DNA of 64,000 nt, from assembly GCA_023432985.1 (NCBI GenBank), contig JAEZEQ010000020.1, positions 38,287-102,286 on the forward strand. Direction: 5' to 3'. Positions 26,477 to 34,537 of this stretch are shown in pieces. Source of the stretch: Bacteroidota bacterium (GTDB lineage Bacteria > Bacteroidota > Bacteroidia > CAIKAF01). The position numbers were made by a program, and so were the translations under genes. Within the stretch, counting starts at the first letter, position 1. Every line of letters begins with the position of its first letter. The notes under the pieces are model-generated. The model did no database searches and had not been told where the DNA came from. It saw only the letters and a program-made list of their open reading frames with translations.

Positions 26477-27487
26477 CTAAATGACCGTCTTATCCCAAAC
26501 TCTGGGTTTATACCCATCGGCTAAATCGGCCATGGCTTTTATATGATCCGGCGTCGTTCCGCAACAGCCACCCAGTATATTGATATAGCCCTCTTTCAGA
26601 AATTGCTCCACTTGTTTCCGCATCTCCATCGCATCCTGATCATACTCCCCAAATGCATTCGGTAATCCCGCATTCGGATATGCACTCACCATACAATCGG
26701 CCATCTCACTTAATGTATACAAATATGCCTGCATCTCTTTTGCACCCAAGGCACAATTCAACCCAATACTCAAAGGTTTCACATGCTGCAAGGATATATA
26801 AAAAGCATCTATGGTTTGTCCGCTCAAGGTACGCCCACTTGCATCGGTTATTGTCCCCGATAACATAATCGGCAACTCTACCCCTTTTTCTTCAAACATT
26901 TCGCATATTCCCACATAGGCCGCCTTGGCATTTAATGTGTCGAATATGGTCTCTATCAATAATATATCCACACCCCCGTCTATAAGTCCCCTCACCTGCT
27001 CCTTATACGCTGCAGCCAAGGTATCGAAATCTATGGCACGAAAACCCGGATCATTCACGTCGGGCGATAAACTGGTGGTTTTATTGGTGGGACCAATGGC
27101 TCCGGCTACAAAACGAGGTTTATGCGGGTTTACTGCCGTAAATTTATCCGCAGCTTGACGCGCTATTCTTGCAGAGGCCAAATTCATTTCATATACTAAC
27201 TCTTCCATCCCATAATCGGCCATAGAAACGGAAGTACTGTTGAAGGTATTGGTTTCTATAATATCGGCCCCGGCTTCTAAATAAGCCTCATGTATGGCCT
27301 GTATTATCTCGGGTCGCGTCAAACTCAATATGTCATTGTTTCCCTTTAACGGCATTTTCCAATCGGCAAAACGTTCGCCCCTATAACCCGACTCATCTAG
27401 CTTATATCGCTGTATCATGGTGCCCATGGCTCCATCCAGAATCAAAATCCGACCCCGCGCCTGTGCTTCTATTTCTGCTCTTTTCAT
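26477..27487 (-). CDS. metH: Methionine synthase, homocysteine-binding half
   Basis: A 336-residue homocysteine S-methyltransferase barrel equal to the first module of MetH. The start RILILDGAMGTMIQRY is diagnostic. Zinc ligands are present: the Cys in GLNCALG, and Cys308-Cys309 in GGCCGTTPDH. The protein ends shortly after, before any folate-binding domain, so it must work with the separate folate/cobalamin/activation protein encoded at 12145-14793. Its start codon is preceded by only a few bases by a terminator-like hairpin, suggesting leader-level control. Confidence 0.93.
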   Translation of the reverse strand: MKRAEIEAQARGRILILDGAMGTMIQRYKLDESGYRGERFADWKMPLKGNNDILSLTRPEIIQAIHEAYLEAGADIIETNTFNSTSVSMADYGMEELVYEMNLASARIARQAADKFTAVNPHKPRFVAGAIGPTNKTTSLSPDVNDPGFRAIDFDTLAAAYKEQVRGLIDGGVDILLIETIFDTLNAKAAYVGICEMFEEKGVELPIMLSGTITDASGRTLSGQTIDAFYISLQHVKPLSIGLNCALGAKEMQAYLYTLSEMADCMVSAYPNAGLPNAFGEYDQDAMEMRKQVEQFLKEGYINILGGCCGTTPDHIKAMADLADGYKPRVWDKTVI

Positions 27488-27490
27488 ATA

Positions 27491-27534
27491 AAAAAAATCA
27501 GGCCGAATATACGTTTTTTCGACCTGATTTTTTA
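27491..27534. promoter_or_regulatory. Terminator-like hairpin at the start of metH (homocysteine half)
   Basis: AAAAAATCAGG (27492-27502) pairs perfectly with CCTGATTTTTT (27523-27533), with two more C-G pairs inside after one mismatch. On the minus strand the stem ends in a T-run that stops 3 nt before the ATG at 27487, so it can act as an attenuator or ribosome-access switch in the metH leader. A second hairpin, ATCTATA/TATAGAT (about 27546-27567), lies just upstream in the leader. No cobalamin or SAM riboswitch consensus is recognisable in the 156-nt gap. On the plus strand the same hairpin could stop antisense transcription. Confidence 0.5.
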
Positions 27535-27598
27535 CTACTGCTTTTATCTATAGATGCTGTTATAGATTAAAAGTATAACCTTTCTTTTTAAATGATTG

Positions 27599-27606
27599 TA
27601 TCTTTG
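27599..27606 (+). promoter_or_regulatory. Possible -7 box for the YyaL-type gene
   Basis: TATCTTTG on the plus strand matches TAnnTTTG, 37 nt upstream of the ATG at 27644. No -33 TTG at a suitable distance. Confidence 0.4.
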
Positions 27607-27643
27607 AAGGCAATATTAACGAATGAGGTAATTATCTACATTT

Positions 27644-29617
27644 ATGCATACATCGCGTCAGCCAAACGAACTGATTCATGAAAGTTCTCCCTATCTCCTC
27701 CAACATGCCTATAACCCCGTGCATTGGAAAACTTATTCCGAAAAAGCTTTTTTGGAAGCCGAAGCGAACGATAAATTGGTCATTATTTCTATCGGATATT
27801 CCACCTGCCACTGGTGCCATGTTATGGAAAAAGAATCGTTCGAGGATGAGAAAACGGCCGAATTGATGAATGCGAATTTTGTAAATATTAAGGTAGACCG
27901 CGAAGAAAGACCGGATGTGGACGCCCTCTATATGCAAGCCGTACAACTTATGACCGGCCGCGGTGGATGGCCTTTGAATGTGATTGTCTTACCCGATAAA
28001 AGATGCATCTTCGGAGGAACTTATTTTCCGCGCGAGAAATGGAATGAAGTATTGAAAAATATACAGCAATTATGGATGCATGAGCGTGATAAAATCTATG
28101 CCTATGCCGAAAATTTACTCGCCGGCATGAAACAAAATGCCCTCTTATTGCATAACTCGGAATCGGAATCGGATAGCGAAAAACTTTTTTTTAAGGGTAT
28201 TGAAAAGGATCCCGATTATTATGACTTAATCCACGGAGGATCTTCGAATGCACCCAAATTCCCCATGCCGGTCAACTATATTTTCCGACTGCATTTTTCT
28301 TCCTTTTTCGAAAATGATATCTTGAAAAAACATGTGATGGATACCCTCTATATGATGGGTATAGGAGGTATTTACGATCAAATCGGAGGCGGATTTTTTC
28401 GCTACTCTACCGATGCCTATTGGAAGGTGCCTCACTTCGAAAAAATGCTCTACGATAATGCCCAACTCCTGAATCTCTATGCCAAAGCGCAACGCTTTTC
28501 TCCGCACCCCGAATTCAAACATATAGCCCATGGCATTTATTCCTGGCTATTGCGCGAAATGAAGTCCCCCGGAGGCGGATTCTATGCCGCACTCGATGCC
28601 GACAGCGAAGGCGAAGAAGGAAAATTTTATGTCTTCTCGCAAAAGGATTTACACCAAGCACTCGGCGAAGATTTCGAACTGGCTCAGGAATTTTACGAAA
28701 TCAATGCCGAAGGATATTGGGAAAATGATAATTATATCCCATTGCGCTCTTTCCTAAATAAAAAGGAAGCCGAAAATGCAACGTCTTATTTCGAAAATCT
28801 GAATAAACTGAATCAAACCCTTCTCCAATACCGAAATAAACGTATACGCCCACATAGCGATACCAAAATTATTTGTAGCTGGAATGCTTTGTTGGTGAGC
28901 GGACTTTCGGAATATTATATATGCGAAAAGGACGAAAAAATCAGACAAGAAGCTAAGGAATTAATCGACTTTATTTTGCATACTTTTTATGTAGACAATA
29001 GGCTCTTTCGCAGCGCAGATAAAAAAGGAGAAGCCACTCTCGAAGATTATGCCGCTGTGGTTTCGGCTTGTATAGATTTTGCTGCCATCTCCGAATCGCC
29101 CGAATTTTATCTCAATAAGGCATTCGAAATTTGTCAACGCATCGAAGATTCTTTCGAAAAAGAGGAAAACGGATTTCTGAATTTGGTGCCGCGTAGCAAT
29201 ACAGATCTACTTACCGAAGTATATGAAGTGCAAGATAATGTTATCCCCTCTGCCAATGCGATGCATAATTATAATAAATTGCGACTGGCTTACCTTTTTG
29301 CTAAACCTCAATGGGAAAAGGAATGCCTCGATCTGTGCAGCCGGGTTATGCCCTCCTTTTCTAAATTCCCCATGGCCTACAGCAAATGGGCCGATGTTTT
29401 CTTAATGGCAAGGCAAGGCTATACACAGGTCGTATTAAGTGGGACTAATGCAGCGGATTTCAGGCAGAAGGAATGGGAAAATTCAGGCCCCTATGCCGAT
29501 GTATTTATACTCAATCATGCATCCGAAATCCCCGTCTTCAGTAATCGTTACGAAGAAAACAAAACCCGAAAATTTGTTTGCCATGGCCATACTTGCGCGC
29601 TCCCTGTGGATTTGTAG
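27644..29617 (+). CDS. YyaL/SPATA20-type protein with thioredoxin-like domain (DUF255)
   Basis: A 657-residue cytosolic protein. The N-terminal thioredoxin-like domain opens with the family signature NELIHESSPYLLQHA and carries the Cys55-His-Trp-Cys58 motif in STCHWCHVMEKESF. The C-terminal two-thirds is an (alpha/alpha)6 barrel like N-acylglucosamine 2-epimerases, with YDQIGGGFFRYSTD, VPHFEKMLYDNAQL and FYAALDADSEGEEGKFY. The family is widespread (bacterial YyaL, human SPATA20) and its biochemical role is not settled. The gene overlaps the next one by 35 nt. Confidence 0.92.
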   Translation: MHTSRQPNELIHESSPYLLQHAYNPVHWKTYSEKAFLEAEANDKLVIISIGYSTCHWCHVMEKESFEDEKTAELMNANFVNIKVDREERPDVDALYMQAVQLMTGRGGWPLNVIVLPDKRCIFGGTYFPREKWNEVLKNIQQLWMHERDKIYAYAENLLAGMKQNALLLHNSESESDSEKLFFKGIEKDPDYYDLIHGGSSNAPKFPMPVNYIFRLHFSSFFENDILKKHVMDTLYMMGIGGIYDQIGGGFFRYSTDAYWKVPHFEKMLYDNAQLLNLYAKAQRFSPHPEFKHIAHGIYSWLLREMKSPGGGFYAALDADSEGEEGKFYVFSQKDLHQALGEDFELAQEFYEINAEGYWENDNYIPLRSFLNKKEAENATSYFENLNKLNQTLLQYRNKRIRPHSDTKIICSWNALLVSGLSEYYICEKDEKIRQEAKELIDFILHTFYVDNRLFRSADKKGEATLEDYAAVVSACIDFAAISESPEFYLNKAFEICQRIEDSFEKEENGFLNLVPRSNTDLLTEVYEVQDNVIPSANAMHNYNKLRLAYLFAKPQWEKECLDLCSRVMPSFSKFPMAYSKWADVFLMARQGYTQVVLSGTNAADFRQKEWENSGPYADVFILNHASEIPVFSNRYEENKTRKFVCHGHTCALPVDL

Positions 29618-30311
29618 TTTTCTGATTTCTTTCCCTGCACTGTATGCCCAAACACGCATACTCCACGCACATAATGATTATGAAAAATCAAAGCCCCTGC
29701 TTAAAGCTTTGAAAAATGAAATTTACAGTATAGAAATTGACGTGTTTTTGAAGGATGAACGCCTTATTGTATCTCATATTCCATTTGCCTTGCAACTAAA
29801 ACCCGAACTCGAAAATCTCTATTTCCCCAAAATAATCGATCAGCTCGAAAGTAGTTCGCAAAATCTAAAAATCGTATTTGATATTAAAAGCGGGAAAGAC
29901 AGCACTTGCCTGCAAATTTGCCGCAGCCTCGAGAAATATTTAAACCCTTACGCCCAACGCTTGTCGATTTTGTTTAGCGGGAATTATGGCCGCTTCAATC
30001 CCCATTTATTTCCACAATGGGACATTAAACTCGACGGAAATTTATTGCAGTTTATAGAAAGCGGAGTAATCCCCATTCATACGGGCAGACTAAGCTGCAG
30101 CTATAAGGCATGGAAAAAAATACAGAAAAAATTTCCGGCCTCTTATTTAAAAGAAAGACTGGAATATGCCGATAGAAATGGGATAGAAACACGGGTATGG
30201 GGAGCCGGAAACAGTAAAACTACCTGGCTAAAATTATGGGAAAGCGGACTCAATACTTTGAATGTTGATCGCTATAAAAAAGCAAGAAAATTTCTACTTT
30301 CACATATCTAA
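29583..30311 (+). CDS. Exported PI-PLC/glycerophosphodiester phosphodiesterase-like protein
   Basis: The open frame begins at 29439 inside the upstream gene, but the ATG at 29583 gives a proper signal peptide (MAILARSLWICSFLISF...ALYAQ) directly followed by RILHAHNDYEKSKPLLKAL. HAHNDY is the conserved opening of a family of secreted proteins related to phosphatidylinositol phospholipase C and glycerophosphodiester phosphodiesterases. YSIEIDVFLKDERLIVSH supplies the expected acidic and His residues of a TIM-barrel metal or acid/base site. The product is 242 residues. Substrate unknown. It overlaps the YyaL-type gene by 35 nt, implying coupled expression. Confidence 0.75.
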   Translation: MAILARSLWICSFLISFPALYAQTRILHAHNDYEKSKPLLKALKNEIYSIEIDVFLKDERLIVSHIPFALQLKPELENLYFPKIIDQLESSSQNLKIVFDIKSGKDSTCLQICRSLEKYLNPYAQRLSILFSGNYGRFNPHLFPQWDIKLDGNLLQFIESGVIPIHTGRLSCSYKAWKKIQKKFPASYLKERLEYADRNGIETRVWGAGNSKTTWLKLWESGLNTLNVDRYKKARKFLLSHI

Positions 30312-30322
30312 AACCTTGGATC

Positions 30323-30685
30323 ATGTATATAGACGAAATCAGGGAGTTTTGCCTCCAACTTCCCTATACTAGCGAAAAATTGCCATTCGACGATAAAACC
30401 CTAGTTTTTTATGTAGGCAATAAAATGTTTTGTCTCACCGATATAGAAGATGCAAATAGCATAAATGTGAAATGCGACCCCGAAAAGGCCATACAACTCC
30501 GAGAAGAATATGCCTGCGTATTGCCCGGATATCATATGAATAAAACGCACTGGAATACGATTATGCTGGATGGATCCGTCGGTCCTAACCGGATAAAGGA
30601 GTGGATACAAGACTCCTATAATTTGGTGTGGCACAAAATCCCACTGCGTACACGTCAGCAAATTTTGAATCCTGAAAAAGATTAA
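30323..30685 (+). CDS. MmcQ/YjbR family protein
   Basis: A 120-residue member of the MmcQ/YjbR family, which has a CyaY-like fold and is annotated as DNA-binding on structural grounds only. The start IREFCLQLPYTSEKLPFDDKTL, the central VKCDPEKAIQLREEY and the segment HWNTIMLDG followed by IKEWIQDSYNLV are typical. It is 11 nt downstream of the phosphodiesterase-like gene and ends the operon. Confidence 0.88.
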   Translation: MYIDEIREFCLQLPYTSEKLPFDDKTLVFYVGNKMFCLTDIEDANSINVKCDPEKAIQLREEYACVLPGYHMNKTHWNTIMLDGSVGPNRIKEWIQDSYNLVWHKIPLRTRQQILNPEKD

Positions 30686-30763
30686 TACATTCGTACTGCC
30701 ATTGTGCAAGCACAACAAAGAGGGGACTTTAACATGCCGTTAAGAAAAATAAAGGCTTTTTGC

Positions 30764-30794
30764 TTGACAATCATATTTAAAGGGCCTACTTTTG
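30764..30794 (+). promoter_or_regulatory. Promoter of the glutamate synthase-like/dar operon
   Basis: TTG (30764-30766), a 20-nt spacer and TACTTTTG (30787-30794), an excellent match to the Bacteroidota consensus. The leader to the ATG at 30989 is unusually long, about 190 nt. In it I see only weak hairpins (for example TCCG/CGGA near 30926) and no recognisable riboswitch. The remaining part of the 30686-30988 gap holds a short palindrome, TTGTG-CAAG-CACAA, at 30702-30715, and no gene. Confidence 0.7.
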
Positions 30795-30988
30795 TGGTGA
30801 ATTTGCATGTGGAAAACTGAAAAAAAATAGAAATGCAGACAGCATATATATATACGTTTTATCCCTATCTCACCAAGATACAGGTTTATCATGTTTCACA
30901 CAGCAAGGTCTTTGTATAGTTGACTCCGGAATGTTTGTTTCGGAACACATAAGATTTAATAAAAAAACAATCGATTATTTATTTCATT

Positions 30989-32539
30989 ATGAAGAGTGAG
31001 AAATTTAATTTCACAGGAAAACCTTTTATACTGGTTTGGCTCTTAAGTTTTGCCATATTAGGCATTTTTAGCTTTTTCGTAGCTACGAACTTAATGCATA
31101 GGTTTTGGCTTTTTATTCCGCTTGGGATTTTGCTGGTGGTTACCTACGATACCATTCAAAGTAAACATTCCCTGCGGAAAAACTTCCCTTTGGTTGGTCG
31201 TCTGCGCTATTTGTTCGAATCTATTCGTCCCGAATTCAGACAATATTTCTTCGAAGGCGAACTGGATGGCAAACCCTTCAATCGTCGCCAACGTTCTATT
31301 GTATACCAAAGAGCCAAAAATCAAAAGCAAACCATTTCTTTCGGGATGCAGGATGATCCCAATCGCATCGGATATGAATGGGCAGCGCATAGTGTTTACC
31401 CCAAGAAAGTAAATAAGGAGGACTTGCGCGTGTGGATAGGAAATGATCAATGTCAACAACCCTACCATGCCAGCATTATCAATATTGGAGCCATGAGTTA
31501 CGGCGCCCTGAGTAAGACCGCCATCTCTTCATTGAATAATGGAGCCATGTTAGGAAAATTTGCCCATAATACCGGCGAGGGAGGAATAAGTAATTTTCAC
31601 CTTCAGGGCGGAGATATTATATGGCAAATCGGTACAGGTTATTTTGGATGTAGAGACGAGGAGGGGAATTTTAATGATGCCCTTTTTGCCGAAAGATCTA
31701 ATTATCCTCAGGTCAAAATGGTCGAATTGAAAGTTTCGCAAGGTGCTAAACCGGGCCACGGGGGATTGCTGCCTAAGCATAAAAACACACCCGAAATTGC
31801 CGCCATACGTAATATAAAACCATATACTACGGTTCATTCTCCATCAGCCCATACCGCATTTTCGGATGCAGCAGGCTTACTGCACTTCTTACAAAAATTG
31901 AGAAAATTATCCGGCGGAAAACCGGTTGGATTTAAAATCTGTATAGGACAAAAAGAAGAATTTATCGATATCGTAAATCAAATGGCTGTAACGGGAATTA
32001 AACCCGATTTTATTACCATTGACGGAGCCGAAGGTGGAACCGGAGCTGCACCACTCGAGTTTATCGATTATATGGGTATGGCCCTTCAGGATGCCCTGCC
32101 TTTTGCGCATCAAACCTTGGTGGAATACGGCGTTCGTAAGGATATAAAAATCCTGGCCTCCGGAAAGGTTATCACCGCTTTTGATGTGGCTAAAAATATT
32201 GCGCTCGGCGCCGATGCTCTCTACAGCGCCAGAGGTATGATGTTCGCCCTCGGATGTATTCAAGCCCTGCAATGCGACAGCGGTAAATGTCCGGTCGGTA
32301 TTGCAACCCAGGATAAAACCCTTTATAAAGGAATCGATGTTACCGATAAAAGTGTGCGCGTTGCTAACTGGCATAATAATACTCTGATGTCTGTGGCCGA
32401 ATTTATGGGAGCCTGCGGTTTCGAAACCCTTCAGGATATACACCCCAAATCTTTCTACAGACGTACCTCGCACGACAAAAATGAAAGCTTTGAAAGTATT
32501 TACTTTAAAAATAAAAACAAACATGTCTACACAAATTGA
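30989..32539 (+). CDS. FMN-binding glutamate synthase family protein with membrane anchor
   Basis: A 516-residue protein with two N-terminal transmembrane helices (about residues 14-33 and 37-52). They are followed by the FMN-binding synthase domain of glutamate synthase: INIGAMSYGALSKTAISSLN, NTGEGGIS, SQGAKPGHGGLLP, ITIDGAEGGTGAAP and the CDSGKCPVGIATQD segment, which contains Cys residues like those of the 3Fe-4S site. It lacks the N-terminal glutamine amidotransferase domain of GltB, so it is not a complete glutamate synthase; such stand-alone membrane-linked versions have no proven reaction. It heads an operon that runs into the pigment genes darA and darB, but a direct role in pigment synthesis is not shown. 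Confidence 0.85.
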   Translation: MKSEKFNFTGKPFILVWLLSFAILGIFSFFVATNLMHRFWLFIPLGILLVVTYDTIQSKHSLRKNFPLVGRLRYLFESIRPEFRQYFFEGELDGKPFNRRQRSIVYQRAKNQKQTISFGMQDDPNRIGYEWAAHSVYPKKVNKEDLRVWIGNDQCQQPYHASIINIGAMSYGALSKTAISSLNNGAMLGKFAHNTGEGGISNFHLQGGDIIWQIGTGYFGCRDEEGNFNDALFAERSNYPQVKMVELKVSQGAKPGHGGLLPKHKNTPEIAAIRNIKPYTTVHSPSAHTAFSDAAGLLHFLQKLRKLSGGKPVGFKICIGQKEEFIDIVNQMAVTGIKPDFITIDGAEGGTGAAPLEFIDYMGMALQDALPFAHQTLVEYGVRKDIKILASGKVITAFDVAKNIALGADALYSARGMMFALGCIQALQCDSGKCPVGIATQDKTLYKGIDVTDKSVRVANWHNNTLMSVAEFMGACGFETLQDIHPKSFYRRTSHDKNESFESIYFKNKNKHVYTN

Positions 32540-32915
32540 AAATATACCGGTGATTTCTTTCGCAGATAAAGCGAAAATCGAAAATGTTATCGCCCACCTG
32601 GCTACGCACGAAAAAACCAAATATGTGGCTCAGTTAATAAGCGAACTCGAAAGAGCCGTTATCAAAGACGATGCCGACATTCCCGAAGATATAATCAAAA
32701 TCGAATCTCTTTTTACTATACAAGAAATTGATACAGGAAAAGAATACTCGTTTCAGTTAACTCTACCCAAAAATTCCGATTTTAAAGAGGGGAAAATCTC
32801 TCTTTTATCGGCAATGGGGGTTGCTTTAATTGGTTTTTCTAAAAATAATATCGTAAATTGGGAACTTCCGGGAGGAATGAAAAAAATTAAAATTACCAAA
32901 GTGTCTAATCCCTAA
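32523..32915 (+). CDS. GreA/Rnk-type C-terminal domain protein
   Basis: The open frame begins at 32481 inside the preceding gene; the likely start is the ATG at 32523 (MSTQIENIPVISF), giving 130 residues and a 17-nt overlap. The second half resembles the GreA/GreB/Rnk C-terminal FKBP-like domain: TIQEIDTGKEYSFQLTLP, then ISLLSAMGVALIGFSKNN, where the usual family motif is SPLGxALLG. It lacks the coiled-coil finger of GreA, so it is closer to Rnk-like regulators that bind RNA polymerase. Its presence between the glutamate synthase-like gene and a membrane protein is unexplained. Confidence 0.72.
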   Translation: MSTQIENIPVISFADKAKIENVIAHLATHEKTKYVAQLISELERAVIKDDADIPEDIIKIESLFTIQEIDTGKEYSFQLTLPKNSDFKEGKISLLSAMGVALIGFSKNNIVNWELPGGMKKIKITKVSNP

Positions 32916-32926
32916 TTCCTAATATT

Positions 32927-33520
32927 ATGAAATGGGCCTATTCTATCAAAAATAAAACGACGGCAGCTTTAGTCCTCTTTGTTTTATTAGGCTTAATTGC
33001 CTTTAATAATTATCGCGAAAATCATATTTCCGATAAAATGAAACAAACGGTTAACTCCCTGTATAAAGATAGATTATGGGCCGAATTTCTTATTTCCGAA
33101 ATCCGATTTTCTATTCACTTACTCAGAGAAAAGGATGCAAATATGGAACCGCATTTGAACCGTATTCATAGCTTGAATACGCAATTTGCACATACCTATC
33201 TGACACAAAATGAAAAAATAATTTTCGACCAATACTTGGCTCATAACCAAGCCGTGATGAATCAGTACGCCCTCTCTAAAGGGATAAGCGATTCTGACCT
33301 GCTTCAAACGGAATCTTATTTGCAATCCCTGCACGAAACGCAAATTATTGAAGGGCAAAACCTGGTTTCCGAAATGGAAGAAATGCACAAATCAGCAGCC
33401 TTGATGTCTCAATTCGAGGTTTCTTTGCTCATTCTTGTCGGCATTATTGTACAAGTTCTTATTCTCACTTCTAAATCCTTGAAAAAAGTGTTTAAACCCG
33501 GCTTTTCTCAGTGGAACTAA
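32927..33520 (+). CDS. Membrane protein with four-helix-bundle (MCP-like) sensor domain
   Basis: A 197-residue protein with transmembrane helices at about residues 13-26 and 163-182, enclosing a wholly helical periplasmic region. The layout matches the 4HB_MCP-type ligand-binding domain of chemoreceptors and kinases (start SIKNKTTAALVLFVLLGLIAF), but there is no cytoplasmic signalling domain after the second helix. It may sense for a partner encoded elsewhere, or have a structural role. It is placed 16 nt upstream of darA. Confidence 0.6.
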   Translation: MKWAYSIKNKTTAALVLFVLLGLIAFNNYRENHISDKMKQTVNSLYKDRLWAEFLISEIRFSIHLLREKDANMEPHLNRIHSLNTQFAHTYLTQNEKIIFDQYLAHNQAVMNQYALSKGISDSDLLQTESYLQSLHETQIIEGQNLVSEMEEMHKSAALMSQFEVSLLILVGIIVQVLILTSKSLKKVFKPGFSQWN

Positions 33521-33535
33521 TTTAACCCCCTTTGC

Positions 33536-34468
33536 ATGGATAAAAAACGTATTCTACTCGTCACTTTTAGTCAGACCGGACAAACCCCGGCTATCGCAAA
33601 AAGCCTTTTATCCAGCCTTAATAATGAAGTGATTCTAGACCATATTGTTCTCGAAGCAAATAAGCCTTTTCCCTTTCCGTGGACTTCTCTCGACTTCTTT
33701 TCGGTTATGCCCGATACGGTTCTCGAAAAGGAACTGAGCTTAAAACCCTATTCTATTCCTAATTCACATTATGACCTGGTGATCTTGGGTTGGCAACCCT
33801 GGTTTCTCTCTGTCAATCAGCCCATACTCCAATTCTTAAAAGACCCCCAATTGGCGCCGATTTTGAAATCAACACCCCTAATCAGCTTCCTCGGATGCCG
33901 AAATATGTGGGTCAGCGCCAACGAAAAAATGAAAAAACATCTGGCTCAATTGGGCGTGCAACATGTCGGACAATTGGCTATGGTCAATAAATCGCATAAT
34001 CTCATTAGTCTCATTACCATTCTGGCCTGGATGCTGAAGGGAATTAAGAAAAACTATCTGGGCATTTTCCCCGATGCTGGGATAGACGCCTCTTATTTCG
34101 AAAAATTACCCGCAGTAGGTGCACATATACAAGGTGCATTAGAAAATAAGGACTGGTCCGGCTTTCAGGAAAATATAAATAAAATGGGATTCAATGAGGT
34201 GAAACCGGCACTTATTCTTATGGAAAAAACCGGATCGGGAAATTTTATCAAAATCGCAAAATGGATAGAAAGGGCTCCAAACGAACAAATCCGAATGAAA
34301 CGTATTAAACAATTTTCGGTGTTTTTGCCCACTATGATTGTACTACTTACACCCATTATCAGCATTTTAAGACCCATACAAGTTCTCCTCAAAAAGAAAC
34401 AACTAAAAAAAGAGGCCGAATATATTAAAAGTTTGACCTATGAAGCAGGGCGTTTTCATAAAGCTTGA
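33536..34468 (+). CDS. darA: Dialkylresorcinol condensing enzyme DarA
   Basis: DarA works with DarB to join two acyl intermediates into the dialkylresorcinol ring, the second half of flexirubins. The 310-residue product starts with a flavodoxin-like phosphate-binding loop (LLVTFSQTGQT), continues through YDLVILGWQPWFLSVN and a long middle part, and ends with hydrophobic helices near residues 262-280. The sequence fits the family annotated as DarA in Bacteroidota. It precedes darB by 69 nt, which contains a TAATTTTG box at 34499-34506 that may give darB extra transcription. Confidence 0.85.
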   Translation: MDKKRILLVTFSQTGQTPAIAKSLLSSLNNEVILDHIVLEANKPFPFPWTSLDFFSVMPDTVLEKELSLKPYSIPNSHYDLVILGWQPWFLSVNQPILQFLKDPQLAPILKSTPLISFLGCRNMWVSANEKMKKHLAQLGVQHVGQLAMVNKSHNLISLITILAWMLKGIKKNYLGIFPDAGIDASYFEKLPAVGAHIQGALENKDWSGFQENINKMGFNEVKPALILMEKTGSGNFIKIAKWIERAPNEQIRMKRIKQFSVFLPTMIVLLTPIISILRPIQVLLKKKQLKKEAEYIKSLTYEAGRFHKA

Positions 34469-34537
34469 TTATCTTAGCGAATTATGCACATTTAATTTTA
34501 ATTTTGTGCTATTGTTATCCTAAAATTTAAAGCGCCT

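Noticed and set aside
27491..27643. Cobalamin or SAM riboswitch before metH
   Set aside because: The gap is too short and shows no recognisable riboswitch core; only two simple hairpins are visible.
29439..29582. Long N-terminal extension of the phosphodiesterase-like protein
   Set aside because: The extra residues overlap the YyaL-type coding sequence and would place the signal peptide inside the protein.
30795..30988. Riboswitch in the long leader of the glutamate synthase-like gene
   Set aside because: Only weak short hairpins are seen and no known aptamer motif.
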